Part shown: positions 32,819-40,456 of the stretch, piece after piece | Layout of the letters: each line of letters starts with the position of its first letter | Numbering within the stretch: the first letter of the stretch is position 1 | Assembly (NCBI GenBank): GCA_032000125.1 | Contig: DAMALH010000001.1 | Span: 62,001 to 126,000, forward strand | DNA: 64,000 nucleotides | Reading direction: 5' to 3' | From: Dryocola sp032000125 | Lineage (GTDB): Bacteria > Pseudomonadota > Gammaproteobacteria > Enterobacterales > Enterobacteriaceae | Notes under the pieces: generated by a model | Seen by the model: the letters and a program-made list of their open reading frames with translations, nothing else | Databases searched by the model: none | What the model was told of the DNA's origin: nothing | Made by a program: the position numbers and the translations under genes

Positions 32819-33709
32819 ATGCCGCCCCGCCGTTATAACCCAAACCGCCGACGTGACGAGCTTCTCGAACGCATAGGCCTTGATATTCCTCAGGCCGTTT
32901 CCTTTGCTCTGCGTGAAGATCTTGGCGGCGACGTCGACCCTCATAAAGACATCACCGCTCAGTTACTACCTGAAGACCAGGTTTCACACGCCGTAGTGAT
33001 TACGCGTGAAGATGGCGTATTTTGCGGTAAACGCTGGGTTGAAGAGGTCTTTATCCAGCTTGGTGGCGGCGTTGAAGTTAAATGGCATGTGAAAGATGGC
33101 CAGGCGGTGACGGCAAACCAGCCGCTTTTCGAGCTTGATGGCCCATCCCGCGTGCTGCTAACCGGCGAACGCACCGCGCTAAACTTTGTACAAACCCTCT
33201 CCGGCGTGGCAAGCGAAGTTCGCATCTGTGTCGATCTGCTGGCGGGAACAAACACGCGGCTACTGGATACGCGTAAAACGCTGCCGGGCCTGCGTACCGC
33301 GCTGAAATACGCCGTACTTTGCGGCGGCGGCAGCAACCATCGCTTAGGGTTATCAGATGCGTTTTTGATAAAAGAAAACCACATTATTTCCTCCGGCTCG
33401 ATTCGCCAGGCGGTGGAAAAAGCGTTCTGGCTGCATCCGGACGTGCCGGTAGAGGTGGAAGTGGAATCCCTGGAAGAGCTGGAACAGGCGCTTAAAGCCG
33501 GTGCGGATATCATCATGCTTGATAACTTCAACGTTGAGCAAATGCGACAGGCTGTTGCGCTCACCGCAGGCAAAGCGCAGCTGGAGGTTTCCGGTAACGT
33601 CACGAAAGAAACGCTGCGTGAATTTGCTGAAACGGGGGTCGATTTTATTTCAGTGGGCGCGCTGACCAAGCATGTCCGCGCCCTCGACCTCTCTATGCGT
33701 TTCCGTTAA
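32819..33709 (+). CDS. nadC: quinolinate phosphoribosyltransferase
   Basis: NadC makes nicotinate mononucleotide from quinolinate and PRPP in NAD synthesis. It has 296 residues with conserved LDTRKTLPGLR, GGGSNHRLGLSDAFLIKENH and EVEVE active-site segments. The start ATG follows CGGAGTTTTATC. A terminator follows. Confidence 0.97.
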   Translation: MPPRRYNPNRRRDELLERIGLDIPQAVSFALREDLGGDVDPHKDITAQLLPEDQVSHAVVITREDGVFCGKRWVEEVFIQLGGGVEVKWHVKDGQAVTANQPLFELDGPSRVLLTGERTALNFVQTLSGVASEVRICVDLLAGTNTRLLDTRKTLPGLRTALKYAVLCGGGSNHRLGLSDAFLIKENHIISSGSIRQAVEKAFWLHPDVPVEVEVESLEELEQALKAGADIIMLDNFNVEQMRQAVALTAGKAQLEVSGNVTKETLREFAETGVDFISVGALTKHVRALDLSMRFR

Positions 33710-33718
33710 ACCTGCCTT

Positions 33719-33750
33719 TTAAGATGGGTCCGCAGGCCCATCTTTTTTCT
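33719..33750 (+). terminator. nadC terminator
   Basis: AAGATGGG and CCCATCTT pair around TCCGCAGG and are followed by TTTTCT, about 10 nt past the nadC stop. Confidence 0.9.
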
Positions 33751-33895
33751 GCTTTGCGAAACACCTCGCGTCATTACTGCCCGCTTTTGCAAACTAATTA
33801 AAAACCTCGGGAAGCCTCTTCCCGATCCGTTTTTTGCTTCTCGCAAGCCGTGGCCCGGCCTGACAAAGTGTTGCCACTTTCCCAAGGAGCGACCT

Positions 33896-34357
33896 ATGAA
33901 CAAGCAAAAAGGATTTACCCTCATTGAGCTGATGGTAGTCATTGGCATCATTGCCATTCTGAGCGCTATCGGCATTCCGTCCTATCAAAGCTATCTGCGC
34001 AAAGCGGCTCTCACCGATATGCTGCAATCTTTTGTGCCTTACCGAACGGCAATCGAACTTTGCGCCATAGACAAAGGCGGAATAACTGCATGCAGCGCGG
34101 GAAATAACGGTATCCCGACGGTGAAAACCACGCGTTATATCAGCAGCATGCAGGTGGAAAATGGCGTTGTAACCCTGACCGGCCAGGAAACGCTAAACGG
34201 GTTAACGGTGACATTAACACCGGTATGGAAAGATGCGGAAGGCGTGGAGAACTGGGAACGCAGCTGCGCCGTAGCGGACGGCGGTTCCTTCAAACAGGCG
34301 TGCGAAGCAGTCTTCCGCTTTGAAAGCGCAGCCTCTGCCGAGGCTGTGGGAGAATAA
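33896..34357 (+). CDS. ppdD: type IV prepilin PpdD
   Basis: This is the major subunit of the enterobacterial type IV pilus. The class III leader is MNKQKG, cut before F, and the helix FTLIELMVVIGIIAILSAI carries the conserved Glu at position 5 of the mature protein. Four cysteines (in LCAID, ACSAG, SCAVA and QACEA) probably form two disulfides, as in E. coli PpdD. It has 153 residues, against 146. The ATG follows AAGGAGCG. It starts a three-gene unit with hofB and hofC. No prepilin peptidase is in the window. Confidence 0.95.
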   Translation: MNKQKGFTLIELMVVIGIIAILSAIGIPSYQSYLRKAALTDMLQSFVPYRTAIELCAIDKGGITACSAGNNGIPTVKTTRYISSMQVENGVVTLTGQETLNGLTVTLTPVWKDAEGVENWERSCAVADGGSFKQACEAVFRFESAASAEAVGE

Positions 34358-34359
34358 CC

Positions 34360-35745
34360 ATGTCCAGTCGCCAGCAGATCCTCGCCTTGTGCGCCCATTA
34401 TCACGCCGTGCTGCTTGGCGTGGAGGAAAATCGCTTACGCATTGCCGTCGCGCCAAATCCACCAATTCAGCTGTTTGAATCATTGCGCTTTATCTGCGAC
34501 AAACATATCGATGTCGAATACTGGTCCACCGAACGCCTGGAAAAGGTCAGGCATCTCCCCACGCACCTCCACGCTGAGGAAGACCAGGAAAACGGGCTTT
34601 CTGTGGTTACGTTACTAGGTGAGATCCTGCAAAAAGCCGTTCAGCTACGGGCATCGGATATTCATTTCGAACCTATGGAAGAGAATTACAGAATCAGATT
34701 GCGTATCGACGGCGTGTTGCAGCCACAGCCTCTGCTTTCTACAAGCCTGGCTGCCCCGCTAACGGCGCGCCTGAAGGTGTTAGGCAATCTCGATATTGCG
34801 GAGCGTCGCCTGCCTCAGGACGGGCAAATGGACGTGGATAACGCCTGCGGCAAAGCCTCGTTCAGGATTTCCACCCTTCCCGTACGACACGGGGAAAAGG
34901 TAGTTTTGCGCTTGCTCCAGCAAAACGAACAGCCGCTGGAGCTGACCGCCCTTGGCATGTCCCACGAAAACGGCGTTTTTTTCGCGGCAGCGCTGGCTCA
35001 TCCACAGGGCATGATCCTGGTTACCGGCCCGACCGGAAGCGGTAAAACCCTCACTCTGTATAGCGCGCTTAACGCCCTGAACCAGCCGGGTACCAACCTT
35101 TGCAGCGTTGAGGATCCGGTAGAAATACCGTTGCCGGGCCTGAACCAGACCCAGGTGAATACCAAAGCAGGGCTAACCTTTCAGAGCGTGCTTCGCGCGC
35201 TGTTACGGCAGGATCCAGATGCCATCATGGTCGGTGAAATCAGGGATAGCGAAACGGCGGAAATCGCCATTAAAGCGGCCCAGACGGGGCATCTGGTGTT
35301 ATCCACGCTGCATACTAACTCGACCATTGAAACCGTCATTCGCCTTGAGCAAATGGGCGTTGCCCGCTGGATGCTGGCTTCTGCGCTTAAGATGGTGGTA
35401 GCACAGCGGCTGGTACGCAAGCTATGTCCGCACTGCAAACAGCAGGCGGATGAAAAGCTCGCTTTACCGACGCAGATTTGGCCACAGCCGCTGCCAGACT
35501 GGCAGCCGGCTGGCTGCGAGCGATGCTACGGCGGGTATTACGGGCGCGTTGCCATGTTTGAAGTTCTGCCGATTGAAAACACCCTAAGGACGGCAATCGC
35601 TTCGGGAGCCAGGAACGCAGATCTTGAACGGCTTGCCCGGGAGCAAGGCATGGTCACGCTGTTTGAAAGCGGCTGCCAGGCCGTATCGCAGGGGCTGACG
35701 ACGCTTAAAGAGATCTACCGCGTGCTGGGGGTGCCCCATGGCTAA
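34360..35745 (+). CDS. hofB: type IV pilus assembly ATPase HofB (PilB/GspE family)
   Basis: This hexameric cytoplasmic ATPase drives pilus assembly. Walker A is GPTGSGKT near residue 222, the Asp box is around SVEDPVEIPLPGLNQTQV, Walker B is DAIMVGEIRD, and the His box is STLHTNS. The tetracysteine zinc motif is CPHCKQ...CERCYGG. It has 461 residues. The N-terminal roughly 100 residues are shorter than in PilB. The start is 2 nt after the ppdD stop, and the end overlaps hofC by 8 nt. Confidence 0.95.
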   Translation: MSSRQQILALCAHYHAVLLGVEENRLRIAVAPNPPIQLFESLRFICDKHIDVEYWSTERLEKVRHLPTHLHAEEDQENGLSVVTLLGEILQKAVQLRASDIHFEPMEENYRIRLRIDGVLQPQPLLSTSLAAPLTARLKVLGNLDIAERRLPQDGQMDVDNACGKASFRISTLPVRHGEKVVLRLLQQNEQPLELTALGMSHENGVFFAAALAHPQGMILVTGPTGSGKTLTLYSALNALNQPGTNLCSVEDPVEIPLPGLNQTQVNTKAGLTFQSVLRALLRQDPDAIMVGEIRDSETAEIAIKAAQTGHLVLSTLHTNSTIETVIRLEQMGVARWMLASALKMVVAQRLVRKLCPHCKQQADEKLALPTQIWPQPLPDWQPAGCERCYGGYYGRVAMFEVLPIENTLRTAIASGARNADLERLAREQGMVTLFESGCQAVSQGLTTLKEIYRVLGVPHG

Positions 35746-36943
35746 ATTTGTCGTCTGGAACTGGCAAGCCGTAGATCCGCTGGGGCAGCTCAGAGAAGGT
35801 TCTATGCTTGCGGATAATCGTTCGTCCGTGGAAACGCGGCTTTATGAGCAGCAGTTACAGTTAACAGGAGCGCGCAAACATACCGGCAGCCGTCGCGGAT
35901 GCTGGCATATCCAGCAAAAAATACAGCTATTTCGTCAGCTGGCTACCCTTCTTCAGGCTGGCATTCCTCTCGCTGACGGGCTGGCTCTTATGGCAAACCA
36001 GCATCAGTACCGCGAATGGCGTGCTTTACTCCTGCATATTGAACAGCAGGTTTCGCAGGGCGTCCCCTTTTCTGAGGCGCTTCGCCAGTGGCCTGACATC
36101 TTCCCGCCGCTCTTTATTTCGCTTGTCCATATAGGCGAGCTTACGGGTAAACTCGATGAATGCAGCCGCAGATTAGCGGACCAACAGGAACAGCTTTATC
36201 GGCTGCATAAAAAGGTGGTGAAAGCGCTGCGTTATCCGCTGTTTATCCTGGGCGTCGCTTTAGCGGTCACCGCTGGCATGATGGGGTTTGTACTGCCCGA
36301 ATTTGCCGCCATCTATCGTTCGTTTAACGCCTCTTTGCCGGCCATCACGCTCGCGGTTATGGCGGTTTCCGGCTGGGTGACAACGCAAGGCGGATGGTGG
36401 CTGCTTATGGTGGTTTTAGCGTCGGTGTTCTGGCTCGCGTTGCGTAAAAACAACCCCGGCTGGAAAGAGTATGAGCAAAAGCTTCTTCTTCACCTCCCTC
36501 TCGTCGCCCCGCTATGGCGAGGGCAAATTCTGAGTCAGATTTATACCACTTTGTCGCTCTCACAACAGGCGGGCATTCCATTGCTGCAAGGGCTGACGGC
36601 GGTTGAACAAACGTTAACGCCCCTGCTGTGGAAAAAGGTGCTTGCTCATTTATCCTCCCGGGTCGCGCAAGGCACGCCTTTCTGGCACACCCTGGACAGC
36701 GCCGGTTGCTTTACACCTTTATGTTCGCAGTTAATACGCATCGGCGAGGAGTCAGGCGCGCTGGATCTGATGCTGGAAAGGCTGGCGACCTGGCATCACG
36801 ATCGCACTCAGGAACTGGCGGACACGCTCGCGGCTGCGCTTGAACCCGTCATGATGATAGCCATAGGGATAATTATCGGTACGCTGGTCATTGCCATGTA
36901 TCTGCCGATTTTCCAGCTGGGGGATGCGATGAGCGCGGGATAA
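35738..36943 (+). CDS. hofC: type IV pilus platform protein HofC (PilC/GspF family)
   Basis: This is the inner-membrane platform of pilus assembly, with 401 residues. It has two repeated GspF domains (about residues 65-190 and 265-390) and membrane helices near 165-215 and at the C terminus. The start overlaps hofB by 8 nt. The unit ends at a perfect palindrome just past the stop. Confidence 0.94.
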   Translation: MAKFVVWNWQAVDPLGQLREGSMLADNRSSVETRLYEQQLQLTGARKHTGSRRGCWHIQQKIQLFRQLATLLQAGIPLADGLALMANQHQYREWRALLLHIEQQVSQGVPFSEALRQWPDIFPPLFISLVHIGELTGKLDECSRRLADQQEQLYRLHKKVVKALRYPLFILGVALAVTAGMMGFVLPEFAAIYRSFNASLPAITLAVMAVSGWVTTQGGWWLLMVVLASVFWLALRKNNPGWKEYEQKLLLHLPLVAPLWRGQILSQIYTTLSLSQQAGIPLLQGLTAVEQTLTPLLWKKVLAHLSSRVAQGTPFWHTLDSAGCFTPLCSQLIRIGEESGALDLMLERLATWHHDRTQELADTLAAALEPVMMIAIGIIIGTLVIAMYLPIFQLGDAMSAG

Positions 36944-36944
36944 T

Positions 36945-36964
36945 GGCGCAGCGGCCGCTGCGCC
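36945..36964. repeat. perfect 20-bp palindrome between hofC and guaC
   Basis: GGCGCAGCGGCCGCTGCGCC is self-complementary over all 20 bases and lies in the 30-bp gap between hofC and guaC stop codons. There is no U run. Its arms GGCGCAGC/GCTGCGCC recur at 40276 and 40421. Confidence 0.9.
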
Positions 36965-36973
36965 TGGGCTGGC

Positions 36974-38017
36974 TTAAAGGCTGTTAAAGACGCGGTTTTC
37001 CTGCTCCGCCACGCGGATAAAGGTGGTGCGCTTGGTCAACTCTTTCAAACGAGAGGCGCCCACGTAGGTGCAGGCAGAACGAAGGCCGCCGAGGATATCG
37101 CGTGCCGTGTTCTCAACCGGGCCACGCAGCGGCAGCTTAACGGTTTTACCTTCTGCCGCGCGGTACTGAGCAACGCCGCCAACGTGGCGAGTCATTGCCG
37201 ATTCAGAGCTCATGCCGTAGAACAGCATAAATTTCTCGCCGTTCTCTTCAACCACGGTGCCGCCGCTTTCTTCATGGCCTGCCAACATGCCGCCCAGCAT
37301 GACAAAGTCTGCGCCGCCGCCAAAAGCTTTAGCAACGTCGCCCGGCACGGTGCAGCCGCCGTCGCTGACGATCTGGCCGCCAAGGCCGTGAGCCGCGTCA
37401 GCGCATTCAATTACGGCAGACAGCTGCGGATAGCCAACGCCGGTTTTCACACGAGTAGTGCAAACGGAACCCGGACCAATGCCCACCTTAACGATATCCG
37501 CGCCTGACAGGATCAGCTCTTCGCACATCTCGCCAGTCACAACGTTTCCGGCACAGATAGTTTTACCCGGCCAGGTTTCGCGGGCTCTGCTGACAAACTG
37601 GGTGAAGTGTTCGGAATAGCCGTTCGCCACGTCGATACAAATGAAATTAAGACCAGGATGCAGCGCCAAAATCTGCTTTGTTTTAGTGAAGTCAGCTTCG
37701 GAAGTGCCGGTAGAAACCATCACGTGGCGCAGCACGCTTTCAGAAGCGGACTTAACGAACTCGCTCCACTGCTCAACAGAGTAATGTTTATGCACCGCGG
37801 TGAGGATATCAAAGGAGGCCAGCGCCTGCGCCATGCCGAAAGTGCCCACCGTGTCCATGTTTGCCGCGATGATTGGCACACCAGACCATGCAATACCGGA
37901 ATGTTTGAAAGTAAACTGGCGCTCAAGTTCTACGTCGGAGCGGCTCTTCAGAGTGGAACGTTTCGGGCGGATAAGAACGTCTTTAAAACCTAACTTCAAA
38001 TCTTCTTCAATACGCAT
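36974..38017 (-). CDS. guaC: GMP reductase
   Basis: GuaC reduces GMP to IMP and ammonia with NADPH, in purine salvage. It has 347 residues, as in E. coli. The catalytic cysteine is in the loop KVGIGPGSVCTTR (about residue 186). It belongs to the IMP dehydrogenase family but lacks CBS domains. It is divergent from coaE, and a plus-strand terminator lies in the 274-bp gap. Confidence 0.97.
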   Translation of the reverse strand: MRIEEDLKLGFKDVLIRPKRSTLKSRSDVELERQFTFKHSGIAWSGVPIIAANMDTVGTFGMAQALASFDILTAVHKHYSVEQWSEFVKSASESVLRHVMVSTGTSEADFTKTKQILALHPGLNFICIDVANGYSEHFTQFVSRARETWPGKTICAGNVVTGEMCEELILSGADIVKVGIGPGSVCTTRVKTGVGYPQLSAVIECADAAHGLGGQIVSDGGCTVPGDVAKAFGGGADFVMLGGMLAGHEESGGTVVEENGEKFMLFYGMSSESAMTRHVGGVAQYRAAEGKTVKLPLRGPVENTARDILGGLRSACTYVGASRLKELTKRTTFIRVAEQENRVFNSL

Positions 38018-38117
38018 GTTGCGGATTCCTGGTAAATGGCGATGGACGCGGGAACGTTATCGGCGATGCAACTGCCAACTCCAGTGACGCTATCATACGC
38101 ACTAATAATGGCTCCGC

Positions 38118-38143
38118 AAGACTGCGAAACCAGTCTTTTTTAC
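38118..38143 (+). terminator. plus-strand terminator in the guaC-coaE divergent region
   Basis: AAGACTG-CGAAAC-CAGTCTT is followed by a T run. It points towards coaE but lies 150 nt before it and only 100 nt from the guaC start. It therefore ends either read-through or a short transcript antisense to the guaC leader. Confidence 0.7.
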
Positions 38144-38291
38144 GCTACAATCGTTTAAATTTACCTGAGAAACGCTGAAATAATATGCAGGCAGGAAATA
38201 CGCTTCTTTCTGCCCCGTTTTTTGTGTGTATAAACTCAGGATGAAAAATAATCTATCTGGCTGATTAAACAAGATTTAAGGTTCGACGCTT

Positions 38292-38912
38292 ATGGTTTAT
38301 ACGGTGGCATTAACGGGTGGGATTGGCAGCGGAAAAAGCACTGTCGCCAATAGCTTTTCCCGCTTAGGCGTTACCGTCGTTGATGCCGATGTTATTGCCC
38401 GCCGGGTTGTCGAACCCGGTCAGCCTGCCCTGAACGCGATTTCTGAACGTTTTGGCAAAGAAATCCTCCTTGCGGATGGTTCCCTTAATCGTCGAATACT
38501 GCGCGAAAAGATCTTTTCTTCCCCTGCGGAAAAACAGTGGCTGAATAGTCTGTTGCACCCGCTGATTCATCAGCGCACCCAAACTGAAATCAGCAGCGCC
38601 CTTTCGCCTTACGTGCTCTGGGTAGTTCCGCTATTGGTTGAAAACCAGCTCCAGCAGAAAGCGGATCGCGTTCTGGTTGTTGATGTCTCGCCAGAAATAC
38701 AAATCGCACGCACCATCGAGCGCGATAACGTCAGCCGACAGCACGCGGAGCAGATCCTTGCTGCACAGGCGACCCGCGGCGAAAGGCTGGCCGTAGCTGA
38801 TGATGTAATTAATAACGACGGTTTCCCTGAGAGGGTAGCCGCACATGTTGATCGCCTGCACCGCCGGTACCTGAAACTGGCGAAACGGGCCGCACAACAG
38901 GACAAAGAATAA
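38292..38912 (+). CDS. coaE: dephospho-CoA kinase
   Basis: CoaE performs the last step of coenzyme A synthesis. The P-loop is GGIGSGKST near residue 9, and the conserved acidic motif is DADVIARR. It has 206 residues, as in E. coli. The stop and the zapD start share one base (TAATG), which suggests coupled translation. Confidence 0.97.
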   Translation: MVYTVALTGGIGSGKSTVANSFSRLGVTVVDADVIARRVVEPGQPALNAISERFGKEILLADGSLNRRILREKIFSSPAEKQWLNSLLHPLIHQRTQTEISSALSPYVLWVVPLLVENQLQQKADRVLVVDVSPEIQIARTIERDNVSRQHAEQILAAQATRGERLAVADDVINNDGFPERVAAHVDRLHRRYLKLAKRAAQQDKE

Positions 38913-39655
38913 TGAGCACTCAAATCCTTTTTGAGCACCCGCTGAATGAAAAAATGCGCACGTGGCTGCGAATTGAGTTTCTTATCCAGCAACTGCAGGC
39001 CTCCTTGCCGATAAATGAAAGCTCCAGCGCGCTGCATTTCTTCCGCAATATTGGCGATCTGCTGGATGTCTTTGAGCGTGGAGAGATTCGCACGGATATT
39101 CTTAAAGAGCTTGAGCGGCAGCAGCGTAAACTACTGTCCTGGTCTGAAGTGCCGGGCGTGGATATGCAACGCATTGATTCTCTGCGTAGCCAGCTTAAAG
39201 AACGCGGCAGCGTGCTGATGTCCGCGCCGCGTATTGGCCAGGCTTTGCGTGAAGACCGTTTAATTGCCCTTGTTCGTCAGCGCTTAAGCATTCCAGGGGG
39301 CTGCTGCAGTTTCGATCTTCCTGGGCTACATATCTGGCTGCATCTGGCACAGGCGCAGCGCGATGAACAGGTCAGCGTCTGGCTGGCAAGCCTGCAACCG
39401 TTGAAAAGCGCTTTGGATCTGCTGCTTGATATCATCCGTAACTCAGCCCCGTTCCGTAAACAAACCAGCCTGAACGGCTTTTATCAGGATAACGGTGATG
39501 ACGCCGATTTACTGCGCCTGCAGCTAGACCTGGCCTGGCAGCTTTACCCGCAAATTTCCGGCCATAAAAGCCGCTTCGCGATCCGCTTCCTGCCACAGGA
39601 CAGCGAGCGTGGAACCATCCCTGAACGCCTCGATTTTGAACTGGCGTGCTGTTAA
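38912..39655 (+). CDS. zapD: cell division protein ZapD
   Basis: ZapD cross-links FtsZ filaments and stabilises the Z ring. It has 247 residues with the usual N terminus (MSTQILFEHPLNEKMRTWLRIE) and a mostly helical first half followed by a beta domain. It is in the middle of the coaE-zapD-yacG unit, as in E. coli. Confidence 0.96.
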   Translation: MSTQILFEHPLNEKMRTWLRIEFLIQQLQASLPINESSSALHFFRNIGDLLDVFERGEIRTDILKELERQQRKLLSWSEVPGVDMQRIDSLRSQLKERGSVLMSAPRIGQALREDRLIALVRQRLSIPGGCCSFDLPGLHIWLHLAQAQRDEQVSVWLASLQPLKSALDLLLDIIRNSAPFRKQTSLNGFYQDNGDDADLLRLQLDLAWQLYPQISGHKSRFAIRFLPQDSERGTIPERLDFELACC

Positions 39656-39664
39656 GGAGAAAAG

Positions 39665-39862
39665 ATGACTGAACCTACCGTTGTTAACTGCCCCGGCTGC
39701 GGAAAAGCCGTTATCTGGAACGAAACCAGCCCGTACCGCCCGTTTTGCAGCAAGCGCTGCCAGCTTATTGATTTAGGCGAATGGGCCGCAGAAGAGAAGC
39801 GAATTCCAAGCAGTAGCGATCTCTCTGACAGCGATGGTTGGAGCGAGGAGCAGCAGCCTTAA
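39665..39862 (+). CDS. yacG: DNA gyrase inhibitor YacG
   Basis: This is a 65-residue zinc-finger protein that binds GyrB and inhibits gyrase. The four zinc cysteines are CPGCG (C9, C12) and FCSKRC (C28, C32). The tail is acidic and unstructured. The start follows AAGGAG by 7 nt. The stop overlaps the convergent mutT stop by 4 nt. Confidence 0.95.
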   Translation: MTEPTVVNCPGCGKAVIWNETSPYRPFCSKRCQLIDLGEWAAEEKRIPSSSDLSDSDGWSEEQQP

Positions 39863-40248
39863 GGCTGCTGCAATTTCTTGATGACGGGTTCATTTGCCGG
39901 TGGGAAGTCCTCCGCCACCAGCTCATGCTGCGCGATCCACTGTCCCGGCTGCCCTTCTTTGCCCCACGGCTCGCCTTCCCAGCCTTCGACCAGAAAAAAC
40001 CATAGCGTGATGTGTCTGTCCGGGAACTGCCAGGCCAGCCTCTCAAATTCTGTAAAGCGCGTCGCGGTGATTCCCGTCTCTTCCTGTAGCTCACGTACCA
40101 GAGCCTGTTCGGGCGTTTCATCCGCTTCAATTTTCCCGCCGGGGAACTCCAGCTTGTTCGCCATATGGGCGTCAGCCGCGCGTCGGGTAATAAATATCTC
40201 GCCTTGCTGATTGCGAATGATGCCGACGGCAATTTGCAGTTGTTTCAT
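39859..40248 (-). CDS. mutT: 8-oxo-dGTP diphosphatase MutT
   Basis: MutT removes oxidised dGTP from the nucleotide pool and prevents A:T to C:G mutation. The Nudix box runs from GGKIEADETP to RELQEETGI, with all the metal-binding glutamates. It has 129 residues, as in E. coli. It lies downstream of secA on the same strand beyond a hairpin-rich gap. Confidence 0.97.
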   Translation of the reverse strand: MKQLQIAVGIIRNQQGEIFITRRAADAHMANKLEFPGGKIEADETPEQALVRELQEETGITATRFTEFERLAWQFPDRHITLWFFLVEGWEGEPWGKEGQPGQWIAQHELVAEDFPPANEPVIKKLQQP

Positions 40249-40274
40249 TTTTGTTCAGATGCTCCCTAAAGAAA

Positions 40275-40443
40275 AGGCGCAGCAAGCTGCGCCTAAATCT
40301 GTTTGCATAATTCTTTGTAGTTAAAGGAAGTTTTCGCTCCTGTAAACAACAAAGCACGCTGTATGCGGGTTTATTCAAAGGCCTTGAAACCATGTTTTCG
40401 GGCCTTTGTCGCTAAGCTACGGCGCAGCAAGCTGCGCCTTTTT
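40275..40443. repeat. duplicated palindromic hairpins between mutT and secA
   Basis: GGCGCAGCAAGCTGCGCC occurs identically at 40276-40293 and 40421-40438. The left copy is followed on the minus strand by TTTTCTTT, and the right copy on the plus strand by TTTTT. Between them a long hairpin (CAAAGGCC...GGCCTTTG with an inner GAAAC/GTTTTC stem) lies at 40375-40408. The left copy is a plausible terminator for secA. The plus-facing right copy has no obvious gene to serve. Confidence 0.8.
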
Positions 40444-40456
40444 AACTCGGCCGTGC

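Noticed and set aside
33830..33870. A possible CRP-S (Sxy-dependent) site before ppdD
   Set aside because: TTGC-TTCT-CGCAA is palindromic but the spacing is too short for a CRP-S site.
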